A stretch of 64,000 nucleotides of DNA from Poecilobothrus nobilitatus. Lineage: Eukaryota > Arthropoda > Insecta > Diptera > Dolichopodidae. The notes below the pieces were generated by a model. That model did not search any database. It saw only the letters and a list, made by a program, of their open reading frames with translations, and was not told where the DNA came from. The stretch lies in assembly GCA_947095535.1 (NCBI GenBank), contig OX352772.1:95151207-95215206 (forward strand). Direction: 5' to 3'. Positions 12,053 to 22,249 of this stretch are shown here, piece after piece (position 1 is the stretch's first letter; each line of letters starts with the position of its first letter). A program made the translations under genes and the position numbers.

Positions 12053-12384
12053 AAAATTGATGATATTTCCATTATTTATGAAGTAAGAAATGAGCCAAAT
12101 AACGAAATGGAAATACAAATCATTTTAATATTGATTATACATTTTTGGAAGACGATGATCATGATAGAGAAAAATATAACAAATATCCCATCTATCTACC
12201 TAACAAATATGAAGAAAATCAAAACGAAATATATTACATTACTATTTCATTAATTCAAATTTTTTATAACTATTATACATTTAACTCCTTAATTTTAAAA
12301 ATTCATAAATTACTAAAACTTTTGTTAAAAACCCATATTTCTCTTTTCCTTTTTTGTTTTTTTCCTTTTAAACTCCTCTTATTA

Positions 12385-13315
12385 TACCCGTATGATAAGG
12401 ATCGGGTATATTAAAATTGCTTCTCCGTTTGTAACACCTCAAAATGAGCTAGCTAGATATACCTTCAAAGGTATGGATCGGATCAGAATTAAATTCTAAG
12501 TCGATTGAGCTTTGTCCGTCCGTCCTTCAGCAAGATAACTCAAAAACTAAGAAAGCTAGAGTCTTGAAATTAACACAAAATATTCTTTCAACAATTTGTA
12601 GCTTCATTATTTTTTTTGGTTGAGTTTGAACCGAAACTTAGGGTAGCTCTCGAACTCCTAACTTTTAGATCCCCACATTTTTCTTGAAATAGAGCCATGA
12701 ACTTTTAACAACCAACAACCTTTTTTCAGTAGGCCCACCCGTTACGGAGCTCGAGCCCCCTCCAAAGTTTGAAAAAGCTTTATATTTAAATTGTTATAAC
12801 ACAAGTTGTATAAGATATATCTTCAATTTGAAAACGCCAAACGATTACTGCTTTTATTAGCTTTAAAAATGTAAATAAAAAAAAATATATATTTGTGCCA
12901 TACGGTGTCTTAATTTACCGTTATGGGAAACTCAAATTTTGCAAAATTCTTGACTCCTTCTATCTTCCAAACGGTTTAAGTTAGAAATTTGAGAGAAGTA
13001 AGGTCTTTGAAAATAAGTATGAGTCATTTCAGAAAATATTTTTGTATCGCCCCCCGTTTCGGAACTGTGTGGCGTCAAAATCTAAAAATTCCTTATTTTT
13101 AAACACCTCTGACTTGAACATCTGTCCAAATTTTTTTGAAGCAATATACAAAAATTAAAGGTCCAACATTATATTTTTATTTCCATTAACAAGTTTTCTT
13201 AATAATTTAGGGTTACCTTAAAATTGATGAAAGTGTGACTTCATTTTTCTAAATTTTTCGAAAAATTTTTTAACGATTTTCTTTTACCCGATAATTTGAA
13301 ATTGTTGAGGATGAT
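12385..13315. repeat. Non-coding interspersed repeat of a type seen in flies
   Basis: The block opens with TATACCCGTATGATAAGGATCG followed by GGGTATATT. It contains AAGTCGATTGAGCTTTGTCCGTCCGTCC and is otherwise a long non-coding body rich in phrases such as AACTCCTAAC and CCGTTACGG. No ORF is present. From memory, related GTCCGTCCGTC blocks are frequent in dipteran genomes, often near LTR or Helitron-like elements; this is recollection, not a database result. The phrase CGTACGGGTATCTAAGAG at 13736-13753 may be the far end. Confidence 0.45.
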
Positions 13316-13868
13316 GCGTAGTACAAAAAAAAATTAAATAAATAAAAAATATAACGGTTGCTCTAAAAATTTATATTTATATGATATTAGTATACATAAT
13401 TATATTACTCATATTTATTTACATATCGTATAACTCACTGATGAATGAATGATATACAATACATGTATAGTATAAATTATTATACATTTGCCGCTTAGTA
13501 TTAAATGCTACTATAGCATATTTGGTAAAGTTTTGGATTGATAATCGTTATGTGGAAGGTTAGAATCTGCTTTTGAAGAATGTATAAACATATAGTTTGA
13601 ATATATGTGCAAACCATAGTTCTAGAAATTATAAAATTCAACCAAATTATTATTAAATTACATATTTTAAAATACTAGAAAATTAAAAAAATAATATTGT
13701 ATGCAGTGGAACAGGCTATGAACATACTAACGATTCGTACGGGTATCTAAGAGTTGACAAAGGCAACTGTATTCTTCCCCGTTTTTATTTGATAAAAGAA
13801 TAAAAAACAAAACCGGAGAAAAACAACAAAAAGAATTTTGTTACGGTTTGTTTAGAGAACTGGAATCA
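13316..13868. other. Non-coding AT-rich stretch
   Basis: No gene is visible. The right part (13780-13868) directly follows the gypsy-2 integrase and may be its 3' region, but no LTR can be identified because no second copy is present. Confidence 0.45.
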
Positions 13869-14606
13869 TTATGATTTGATATTTGATTTGTACACAATTC
13901 TTCCTGTTTTTGTGATAACGACTGTATTCTTATTTTCTTTTACTGTTTCCTTTTTGAAGCGATGTGTTAGTTTAGATCCGATGCTTTTATTGTGTTTTAC
14001 GTAGATTATATCTCCTGGTTGATAATTTTTTACTGGTTTCCTCTTCTTATTGCGGAGTTTTAGATCTTTGACCTGTTTGTTTTTTATTTTTTCTATGTTG
14101 GTGAGTCTGGTTTTCTCGAATTCTTCGGGCGTTATATTAGGAACTCTGCCAAAAAATAGTTCAATATCCTTATTCTTAGTTACTGAGTGGATGGTATAAT
14201 TGTACTCATTGACTAGCCTTTGCAATAGTTCGTCGAAACTTCTTTTATCTCCTTCCGCCTTAAGGCACCGTATAATCTCCGAGAAGGTTGAATGGAACCG
14301 TTCTATTTGCCCATTGACTTCGCTTTTGTATGGAGGCGTAGTAAAGATCTTTATTTTCATTTCGTCCTCCATCATTGCCTTAATTGACGCGGAGTTGAGT
14401 GACTTTTCGTTGTCTATGGTGACCCATTCTGGGACATCATAGTAAAACAAAATATCCTGTAATGCTAGTCTTACATTTTCTGTTGATCTGCTTTCTATGA
14501 CTCTCGCTTGGGCGAACTTCGTCAACTTGTCGTTGGCCTTTAAAGTCAATTTGGATTCAGTTGAGAAAATGTCTATATGTACGGTATGGCCCGCAAAGCT
14601 TGGCAT
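13869..14606 (-). pseudogene. Ty3/gypsy-2 integrase
   Basis: The 245-residue open frame contains the full D,D,E catalytic core: HTVHIDIFS (first Asp), EWVTIDNEKSLNS (second Asp) and VNGQIERFHST (Glu). A basic C-terminal domain follows with NYQPGDIIYVKHNK, typical of gypsy/mdg4-type integrases. The N-terminal zinc module (14607-14760) is in other frames. The enzyme would insert retrotransposon cDNA. The domain is intact in itself, but the pol gene upstream is broken. Confidence 0.85.
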
Positions 14607-15650
14607 CGGATAGTTTGACCAAATTGGATATTTTTCTGTTCATTCTCGGGAAAAAATAATTACAAATTATTTGAGGTCTATTTTCTTGCGCGTTCCTATG
14701 GGCACGTTTATGAGTCTATAGGATAAGCTCATTCTGTTGACTTTCGTCTATGATATCCTTGACTATTGTTCTCGTAAATCTTAGCTTATAACTTTCGAAG
14801 TTTTGAGTATAAATTTTGGTGTATTTTACCCATTATACTCTCTTCTGTCATTATTGCGTTTATTGTTTTTGGATTTAAATATTTTCTTAGAATATTGACG
14901 AGTTCTTTTCCTTGAAGTCCGTTCTCGTTCTTATGTGCCGAACGTAGCCTGGGAAGGTGTTCACTAATTCGTAGTCCATTTCGTCACCGTGTTTTATAAT
15001 TAGTTGGTTTCTGAAAGCATTAATAGGAGCCTCTACAAACTGGATGTAATCCTGCGAGGAACTCTCGCCACTGTGTTGTGTTGTTCTTAGTGTATTCAGT
15101 TTCGATTCTTGATTTAATCTCGATAACGCATCAGCTACCACGTTCGACTGGCCAGGCTTATACCTTATCTCATAGTTGTATTCTTCAAGTATAGCCTTCC
15201 ATCTCTTTAACTTGCTATTGGAGTTCTTATTGCTCAAAGCGTATGTTAGCGGCTGATGATCGGTGAATATTATAAGTTTTCTGGATCCATATAAGTAATT
15301 CCTTAGCGATGTTAGTGACACACGATAGCCAACATCTCTTTTTCGTTGGTGGCGTATGATTCCTCGGTTTTTGTGAGAGTCCTGGAGATAAAAGTGATTG
15401 GCTTTCTTCCTTGGGACAACACAGCCCCAATTGCATAGTTGGACGCATCAGTTTTTAATTCGAACTCTTTGTCAAAATCAGGATATTTCAGGCCGACGTC
15501 TACTGATATTGATGCGTTTTTCAGCGTGAGAAAAGCTTTTTCAGCCTCTTTGTTCATCGTAACCGGGGTATTTTTTGACTGGTTCTTGGACACACGTCGT
15601 CCTATCCCATAAAAGGGATGTAAGGGGTTTTGCAATTTTCGCAAAGTCAC
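14607..15650 (-). pseudogene. Ty3/gypsy-2 RNase H and connection
   Basis: Two frames (15650-15312 and 15321-14887) give the RNase H domain. FELKTDASNYAIGAVLSQ holds the first Asp, YATNEKEMLAIV the Glu, and KLIIFTDHQPLTYAL the next Asp. SNVVADALSRL ends the domain. A frameshift at about 15315 separates the Glu from the TDH motif. Below 14887 the reading is broken until the integrase. Confidence 0.85.
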
Positions 15651-16050
15651 TAATGAACCTTCTGTAGTACCCTGACATACCTGAGAATGATCTTAATTCT
15701 TTCAGGGTTTTCGGTGGAGGCATGTCACAAATCGTCTGAACTTCCTTCGGGTTGGTTTTTATTCCTTCTGCCGAAATCACGAACCCTAAAAATTTGACTT
15801 CATTACGTAAAAATTCACTCTTATCCAACTGCACTTTCATGTTTGCTAATTCGAGTGTGCTGAATACTTTCTCAAGATTTTTGAAATGCCTTTCCTTATC
15901 CTTGCCAAATATTATGATGACGTCTATGTAGACATAACATCATCTTCCAATGTGGTCCCTAAGGATGTCATCAAGAACTCTTTGGAAGATGGATGGTCCG
16001 TTCTTCAACACGAATGGCAATCTATTGAACTCATACTTTCCGTTATTAAC
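15541..16050 (-). pseudogene. Ty3/gypsy-2 reverse transcriptase, 5'-truncated
   Basis: The minus strand begins at VNNGKYEFNRLPFVLKNG (16050) and runs through FQRVLDDILRDHIGR, then a stop. The catalytic box reads YVYIDVIIIFG, so the second Asp of the YxDD motif is displaced or lost. FLGFVISAEGIK and GMSGYYRRFI follow, then a frameshift near 15590. The 5' half of RT, protease and gag are missing because the Polinton A terminus begins at about 16047. The remaining half is not found on the other side of Polinton A. Confidence 0.85.
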
Positions 16051-16797
16051 CCTGCACTTTGAGATGGGAAAAAAATTTGACCCATATCGCACGACATGTT
16101 GACCTACATTTTGATTTATGGGTTTAATGTAGGTCATGCTTGGTTAGTAGGTCAAGAACTTGTTTTGATTGTTTTGGTTTAGGTTTTAAGTTAAGTTGTA
16201 TGTGTGGGTTGTTAACTTATAAGTTCCAAATGGTTTTATAGTAGGAAGTGAAGTGTTAAACAATTTAAAGTAGGGTCGGCCCTTAATAAACAAAATTGCA
16301 TAACTGAAGTTTAAATACTAGGCGCACATATAAAAGTAGTAAGAAAATTTCTTATATGAAAATAAAAAATAGAAAAAATTTTTTTATTTTTAAATCTACC
16401 GCGCATCTTTAAAATTGAAAAGAAAAAGTGTAATCCTGTTTTTGTTTTTTTTTTTTTTTTGTTAGCATAAAGAAAAAAAATTAAAGTAAAATATATGCTT
16501 ACATAAAAATGTGGTCTCTTCTGGATAGAAGAATTTATAAAAGAAAAGAGGAAACGGAAGTCATTAATTAGCTGACTGCATGTCGTGTAAGATATTTTTT
16601 TTATTTTTTAATTAAGAATGTTCAGAAAATATGAATAAAAAGAAAACAAACAGCAAATCAAAAATATGGAACTGATTAAACTAAAGATATACTCTTTATT
16701 CTTGATATGCATTTATGTTTCTTGATATGCATTTATGTTTATGTTTATTTATATTTATTTTGTTTTTGTTTTTGTATAGAATAAAAAATAATTCAAA
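16047..16797 (+). repeat. Polinton A left terminal inverted repeat
   Basis: About 750 bp matches the reverse complement of 33896-34790. It contains three GACCTAC/GTAGGTC copies near the end. A 21-bp tandem duplication (unit TTCTTGATATGCATTTATGTT, about 16699-16740) is absent from the right copy. The first 4 bases (TAAC) are shared with the interrupted gypsy-2 RT. Confidence 0.85.
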
Positions 16798-16888
16798 GAT
16801 AGGTAAAATGGTATCTATTTTAAAAACATAAGATAAAAATAAAAGACATTTATTTTTTTTATGTTTAAATTCTTTTATTATTATATTT

Positions 16889-17116
16889 TTATTTAAATCT
16901 AAGTTTTAACATTTTTTTACGATGATCAGATGTTAAAATTGCAGAAATAGTGAGACCAACTTTTTCTATACGTCTTTGAAATATACTTGTATCACGTGCG
17001 TATTCTTCCCAATGACTTTTCCTTGCTGATCTGTAAGCATACTCCCATACATGCATAACGTGAATTTCTTGTTTAATATTGAAGTGAACTTTTTTAGTTT
17101 TGTTATTTAAATTCAT
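16889..17116 (-). CDS. PPP1R15/GADD34-like PP1 adaptor encoded by Polinton A
   Basis: This is an intact 75-codon ORF; the ATG at 17116 is preferred because the longer frame needs a TTG start. KVHF at residues 9-12 fits the RVxF-class docking motif for protein phosphatase 1. The spacing then follows the PPP1R15 C-terminal core: IHVMHVW (18-24), ARK, W36, EEYARD (37-42), FQRRI (46-50), and a helix ending HRKKM (65-69). PPP1R15 proteins recruit PP1 to dephosphorylate eIF2-alpha and so reopen translation after stress, and some large DNA viruses carry short homologues. Here it would be cytoplasmic and serve a virus-like element; that role is inference. It lies inside the left TIR, 27 nt after the stop of the gene at 17144-17635. 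Alternatives are a host-gene fragment or chance. I find the motif order convincing. Confidence 0.72.
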   Translation of the reverse strand: MNLNNKTKKVHFNIKQEIHVMHVWEYAYRSARKSHWEEYARDTSIFQRRIEKVGLTISAILTSDHRKKMLKLRFK

Positions 17117-17143
17117 ATCGTGCAAGTATGAAAATTGAAAGTC

Positions 17144-17635
17144 TTAATCTAACATTTTTTCCTTTAAAAGATACATATATACATTATAACAATTTTTAAC
17201 AGCACATCTGAAATTGTTGTTTGATAAGTGTATAGGACAATATGATTTAAAGTTATCAATCTTTTGCAATGACGGCAAGTTTCTGCTTAGATCTTCTATT
17301 TTAACACTGTCAATGTACTTTTGAAGAAAAAGTTTTTTTTGTTCTCCTTTAACATAAATTTTTTCAGCTGACTCTAAATAGTGTTTTAATATACATTTTA
17401 CATCTGAATATTCAACTAAACCGTTATTCCATTTAAGTCCATTTATTTTACTTTCGCAATACAAGTTATTATATTTCATATCCTGACTAAGTTCTTCTGC
17501 GGGGTACGGTGCTTTGAAGTGATACACAGTTGGAATTAAACTTCCTTTTTCAAGTATGGCTAACTCTTTTAGGAAATATTGCTTTTCATTTCCTTGTAAA
17601 AATTGTAGGTCAACTATGAGAACTTGTTTAACCAT
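17144..17635 (-). CDS. Conserved Polinton DLQ...CAVKNC protein (possible RNase H-fold nuclease)
   Basis: An intact 163-residue ORF starting MVKQVLIVDLQFLQG. Conserved positions, judged from the copies at 26200-26697 and 50053-50530, are the N-terminal DLQF, KE(L/F), EGSLIP, APY, NGL(K/D)WN(N/D)G, YVKG..KK.FL, the SLQKL..F block and a C-terminal CP(I/H)H...RCAVKNC. The strand-like DLQ start and late C..H/Cys cluster resemble the layout of DEDD-type exonuclease folds, but I cannot show catalytic residues, so the function is a guess. It is divergent from the ATPase gene with 119 nt between them, and upstream of the PPP1R15-like ORF on the same strand. Confidence 0.7.
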   Translation of the reverse strand: MVKQVLIVDLQFLQGNEKQYFLKELAILEKGSLIPTVYHFKAPYPAEELSQDMKYNNLYCESKINGLKWNNGLVEYSDVKCILKHYLESAEKIYVKGEQKKLFLQKYIDSVKIEDLSRNLPSLQKIDNFKSYCPIHLSNNNFRCAVKNCYNVYMYLLKEKMLD

Positions 17636-17754
17636 GTCGAAGGTTTATGGAAGAATGTTCCATAGAATAACTAAATTACATTTATATTCACTTCGGGGAA
17701 AGAGCTTTTCGTATAAATATAGGTTAACAAAGTTAGTTTTCAACTAATACAATT

Positions 17755-18445
17755 ATGCTGTTTCATCCGTTTACTATGATGGTGGCTGGTCCATCATGCT
17801 GTGGTAAAACCACTTTTATTCATAATTTAATAAAATATAAAAAAGAAAATATACAACCACATATTAATAGAATAATTTGGTGTAATCCAGACAAAAATGC
17901 CATTTCACAATATGTCAAAGATATGGAATATAGTAACACTATTCCAGATTTTAATGATAATCAAAAACCTTTGTTAATTATTATCGATGATATGATGTTA
18001 AATTCTCATTGTGTGTGTGTGATTGTGATCAATATGATTTATTTACTAGACCTAGAGGATCACATCATAGAAATTTATCTGTAATATTTGTAACACAAAA
18101 TGTTTTTCACCAGGGTAAATTTTCAAGAGATATTTAACTTAACTGTAAATATTTAGTATTTTCCAAAAATCCAAGAGATAAATCACAGATATTACCTCTA
18201 GCTCGCCAAATATATCCCAATCAAATTAAAGCATTTGAAAAGTATATAATGATGTGACGTCAGTCCCATATGGCTACATATTAATAGATCTTACTCAAGA
18301 CGTTAATGATATATTTCGATTAAGAAGTGATATATTTGGGAAAGGTTTGTGTTATTGTACGAGAGATCAATTAGAACAATTTGGGGAGGAATATGAAACG
18401 TTTGAAGACCAATCGACATATATTGCACCTATTAAAAACCTCTAA
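17755..18445 (+). pseudogene. Polinton A packaging ATPase, frameshifted
   Basis: The gene starts MLFHPFTMMVAGPSCCGKTTF, a Walker A P-loop in which the usual GPSGCGKTT has Cys for the second Gly (intact in the copy at 55125). Walker B reads LLIIIDDMM near residue 80. The reading frame breaks at a GTGTGTGTG run (18010-18019), which looks like repeat slippage. It then continues in other frames (TQNVFHQGKFSRDI with a stop, and 18254-18445). Polinton ATPases of the FtsK/HerA-like A32 class are thought to package the DNA into capsids. Its 3' end overlaps the next gene by 53 nt in a different frame. Confidence 0.85.
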
Positions 18446-18716
18446 ACCAAAATTCCAGAAAGTAATTATAAAACACTGTGACCCTGAAGTAATAAAAACA
18501 TTTTGCGAAATCTCTTTAAATATTTTAAAAGGTAATTGTAATCTGAGTAAAAAAGCAACAACCCAATTACGAAAGTACAAAAAAGAATTAAGATCACAGA
18601 TTTGCCGGAAAAAATCTATATATAGCAAAAGAAAAATTATTATTCAACGTGGTGGATTTTTACCTACACTTCTTGGTGCAATACTATCAGGGATAATCGG
18701 AAATTTTATAAAATGA
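18393..18716 (+). CDS. Small basic Polinton protein with hydrophobic C-terminus
   Basis: An ORF of 107 residues from the ATG at 18393; the longer frame begins with TTG, and the homologue at 54473 also starts MKRLK.NRH. It is rich in Lys/Arg and ends in a Gly-rich hydrophobic segment (GGFLPTLLGAILSGIIGNFI). Its start overlaps the end of the ATPase gene and its stop overlaps the next start (ATGA), a compact virus-like arrangement. The family is conserved among Polintons. A role as a virion or core protein is plausible, with a membrane-active tail, but unproven. Confidence 0.65.
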   Translation: MKRLKTNRHILHLLKTSKPKFQKVIIKHCDPEVIKTFCEISLNILKGNCNLSKKATTQLRKYKKELRSQICRKKSIYSKRKIIIQRGGFLPTLLGAILSGIIGNFIK

Positions 18717-19399
18717 ATAATACAACATTTAATAAAATGATAATTTTAAAGCCTGAGATTTATGAGAAAATGAAGCAAAATGCGGACGTTGAACTTAACG
18801 AGTTGGATAAAAATATGAAAAAAATATTGTTAAATAAACATCTCACGGACACTCAAAAATGGTATTTATACAGACAAAATCTATTTAAAATAAGAAACAA
18901 AAAACGACAACTTCCTAGAAATAAAGAGGAGAAAATAAAAATTACGGAATCAAAAGGTACTCAAACTCGTACAAAACCAATGTATATAGATGTGGAAACT
19001 CAATCGCATTTTCCTGAATAAGAGAATGTTGCAATACAAGTTGTTCCTGAAGAAGAAGATGTATATGAAAAAGAAGCTGATGACGAAGTATTTGATGATG
19101 AAATTCAGGTAAATATTTTAACAAAAGCATTGTCAGCTGCTTCAGTTGGACAACGTTTTAAAAAAAGAAAATCAATTAGAAATCAAAATGTACAAATTTT
19201 TGAAACTGATACAGGAGACATTATAACTGTTCCTTTAGATACAAGCCCACCAACGAAAAAAGAACAAACTATAAATAGCAAAGAGTTGAATAATTCATCA
19301 AGAAGTGTTTTAAGGTTAGCAGTAGGTAATATTCAAACAGAACTTAGTTTTCCAATTCGTAAGAATAAATCCGCAAGCTCATGGACAACATACAAGTAA
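18713..19399 (+). pseudogene. Conserved Polinton protein between basic protein and penton genes
   Basis: It starts MNNTTFNKMIILKPEIYEKM and is acidic in the middle (PEEEDVYEKEADDEVFDDE). It ends with a basic patch (QRFKKRKSI), the phrase IFETDTGDI and a C-terminal SASSWTTY. One stop (TAA, 19019-19021) interrupts it after HFPE; the rest stays in frame. A shorter homologue lies at 53835-54160 (minus). DTQKWYLYRQ recalls a short helical motif conserved in this gene position. I do not know its function. Its place between ATPase and capsid genes suggests a morphogenesis role. Confidence 0.55.
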
Positions 19400-20298
19400 A
19401 TGATAAATTTTATGTCACTTTACTCAGTGATTCATCTATGAACTATTATCCGGAAAATTCATTATCATCTTTTACAAATAAAATGAATAAATACATGTGT
19501 GATTCAAGGTGGAAAGTCGGTATTTCAGAAATGTATGTTAATAATTTCGTTCCAAATGTGTATGGTGAAGAATGGCAAAAAAGTACTCAAATATTTATTA
19601 AAGGTATGCAGAAAGATATGATAGGAGTTGGAACATCATATATTCCATACATAGAAAAACAAATGATATGCGACTGGACAGTTTTCCTACTACCAACACT
19701 AATTCAAAATATACGCCCACTTAATAGGTTTACAAGAAAAGAAGTTGAACGACAGTTGATTCGGGGAATTTTTAATTTTATAAACGATTAAGTTCATTAT
19801 ACACAACCAACAAAAGCTGAGGAGATACCTAAAATTTTAAGTTACACCACAATATGTGTTACTAAGCCTAAAATAGATATAAAAAAAAGAGCAAATTACG
19901 CTTATACCCTCGAAGGACTTTTGACAATATGTTTCAATCAAGCATCTTTTAAAGTTACAGATTTTAAAAAATATAAATCACGTGTAATAGAAGCTTTCAA
20001 AACTTTTATAGATAGTGTACAATTGATTCCCATTAGTAAACCAGATATGTTTTTAATATTCACAGACATAATTGAACCGCAAAAAATAGGTGATAAAGAT
20101 TTAAGGTGTTTAAGATTTGATAACATACAAAATTCTTTCACTGATACTGTAAAAGAATTCAGTAATATTCAATATTGCAATGTGGAGAAATCATTTAATA
20201 ACTTTTCATTGCTTTTATGTGACAAATATGGATACAAAATAAACTTTTCCAATAGTTCAATTCCAACAAAAATTGTATTACATTTTAAAACAGTATAA
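19381..20298 (+). pseudogene. Polinton A penton-like minor capsid protein, one nonsense mutation
   Basis: The frame starts MDNIQVNDKFYVTLLSDSSM, matching the FYVTL.S..SM..YP...L..F start of Polinton minor capsid proteins, followed by WKVGISEMYV. A single TAA at 19789-19791 interrupts it; before and after this stop the same frame runs to 20298 (306 codons). The C-terminal half has MFLIFTDIIEP and IPTKIVLHFKTV. Minor capsid proteins of this kind are predicted single jelly-rolls forming capsid vertices; that is family knowledge. It overlaps the end of the preceding gene by 19 nt. Confidence 0.75.
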
Positions 20299-20344
20299 AT
20301 AAAAGATATTTTACAAAACTATATATTATTTTATTTTATTCATT

Positions 20345-20780
20345 ATGAAGAGAGTATAACTATAAGTATTATTTAATTCAATCTGGTAGAGGACTTGATG
20401 ATATCGGATTATTACATTCAACCGTACCTTTTCAAAGAGGTCGTGGATTGGGAAGCTTTTTTGGGGGACTTTTTAGATATTTGAAACTATTATTTACTTC
20501 AGGCGCTGATATTTTGAAAAAGGAGGTTATTAACTCTGGTATCAATGCTTTATCTGATATTGCATCTGGTGCAAATGTAAAAGAAGTTATGCAAGATCGT
20601 AGTAAAGAGATTGTTGAAAATGTTCGACGTGGTGCCGTACGAAAACTGAATGAAATGTATGGTTCTGCTAAAAGAAAACGAAAAGCTATAAAAAGACCAT
20701 TCATTAAAAATGTAAACTATTTTACGTCAAAACGACGCAAAGATAATAACAAAAAGAAACATAAAGATATTTTTAATTAA
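20345..20780 (+). pseudogene. Conserved Polinton RGxG/FFGGLF virion-associated protein
   Basis: The readable protein contains SGRGLDDIGLLHS, QRGRGLGSFFGGLFRYLK, ILKKEVINSGINALSDIASG and a very basic C-terminus (AKRKRKAIKRP). The likely ATG at 20344 is one base out of frame with GLDDIG, so a small indel lies near 20360. The combination of a Gly/aromatic amphipathic start and basic tail recalls internal virion proteins of adenovirus-like viruses, but I only infer that. It ends 2 nt before the MCP start. Partial copies are at 23531-23761 and 53154-53270. Confidence 0.6.
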
Positions 20781-20782
20781 TT

Positions 20783-21901
20783 ATGATTGAGTGTATGAAA
20801 TCTGAGTTGGCTATTTTTAGAACCCAACCCATTCAGTCTAGCATTTTACGATCTGAAGAAGTTTCCTACAATCCTATTGCTTCTTTAGACAACCCTTCAA
20901 CTATTGAATTTGTTTCACTGGGTCATGGCGATACATATAGAGATTTGTCTTATACATATTTGAGATTAAAAGTACAGATCTTAAAGAAAGATGGAACGAA
21001 ATGGAATAATAATAAAAATGTTGAAGGAAGAATAATAATACAACCAAGTGTAGTTAATAACATTTTACATTCTTTAATAAAACAATGTAATGTTCAATTA
21101 AATGGCAAAAATATAACACCATCTGATGGAAATTATTACTATAGAGAATGATTATTAAATTATGGTACAGATGCTGCTACAACTCATTTAGAATGTGCAG
21201 GATGGATTTTAGATAAAGCAAATATAGCTAAATCTGATAATAATGGTTCAAAAGAGCGCCAAAAATTGTATCATAATAGCAATGTAGTGGAACTTATGGG
21301 TACACTACACGTAGATATGTTTAATCAACCTACTCTACTTATAAATAATGTTGACATTCGTATAGTTTTAACACTTGAAAAACCAGATTTTTATCTATTT
21401 GCAGACGATTCTGATGAATCACAATTAAAAATTATAGAAACCACGCTATTTATGAGACATGTTACCGTTAATCCAAGCGTACTGTTAGCACACAATGCTG
21501 TTCTTGGGAAATCCAATGCTAAATATAATTATAAACGCGTTGAAGTAAAATGTTTTACAATTCCAATGAACAGCTCGTCAATATCGCTTGATAATGTTTT
21601 TATTGAACAGTTGCCAAACACAATAATTTTTTGTATGACAGAAAATGTGGGTTACTCTGGAAAAAGATCAAAAAACCAATACAATTTTAAACATTTTGAT
21701 ATTTCACAATTTGTGTTAAACGTAAATGGTGTTCAAATACCTAATTCATCAATTGAAACCAGTTTTTCAGATGAAAATAATTCCTGTACAAGAGCATACA
21801 GTACACTTTTTTCAGGAACTGCAATTTACCACAATGACAAAGGTCATCAGATAAAAAAGTCTATGAAGCTGACACATTTCAAAGTCAGTCTAGGAAGCTG
21901 A
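20783..21901 (+). pseudogene. Polinton A major capsid protein, one stop and replaced C-terminus
   Basis: It starts MIECMKSELAIF and continues through SILRSEEVSYNP, HGDTYRDLSYTY, SVVNNILHSLIKQCNV and LNGKNITPSD. This is the signature of the double jelly-roll Polinton capsid (hexon-like) protein, and it matches the copies at 23762-24773 and 51984-53101. A TGA at 21149-21151 interrupts the frame, which then resumes (21266-21880). From about 21865 the C-terminal part is lost by a deletion that also removed the protease gene: a repeated GAAGCTGACACATTT marks the join. The protein would form the capsid shell. Confidence 0.85.
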
Positions 21902-21904
21902 CAC

Positions 21905-22157
21905 ATTTTACAACTTAATTGATTTTCTTCAAGCTGTACTGATACACAATAAAAGTGCTGAATGAAATGTACGGGAATATGTTATTAAATATATAAAAAC
22001 GTGTCAAGAAAAGCATGTTATGAAATTGCATGAAGAAATATATATTCCAATACAACGTTATAGCTTTCAATATAATTATTCTAGATTGTTTTTTGAAATA
22101 CCTGTACTACTAAAAAATAAAATTTGTAATATTTTAGTCAAGAACAACAATAAATGA
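21905..22157 (+). pseudogene. C-terminal fragment of the conserved 193-aa Polinton protein
   Basis: In plus frames the region reads REYVIKYIKTCQ, LHEEIYIPI and YNYSRLFFEIPVLLKNK. This corresponds to residues about 130-180 of the intact gene at 25622-26203 (IREYIFKYFEKCI, YIPMNLHIAQCNYSRLFYEIPIF). The N-terminal part and the whole protease gene are missing because of the deletion at about 21890. Confidence 0.65.
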
Positions 22158-22249
22158 AAAATTTGTAAAATTTATTTAATTTGTTTTTATTATGAAATAC
22201 TTATAGATACATATACATTTATACAAATATTCTTATATATTATTTTAGG

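Noticed and set aside
17117..17125. Upstream start for the PPP1R15-like ORF
   Set aside because: That start is TTG; a eukaryotic element would use the ATG at 17116.
19921..20298. Separate 125-codon gene
   Set aside because: Its first codon is TTG and it is in the same frame as the penton-like gene, from which it is parted by only one stop.
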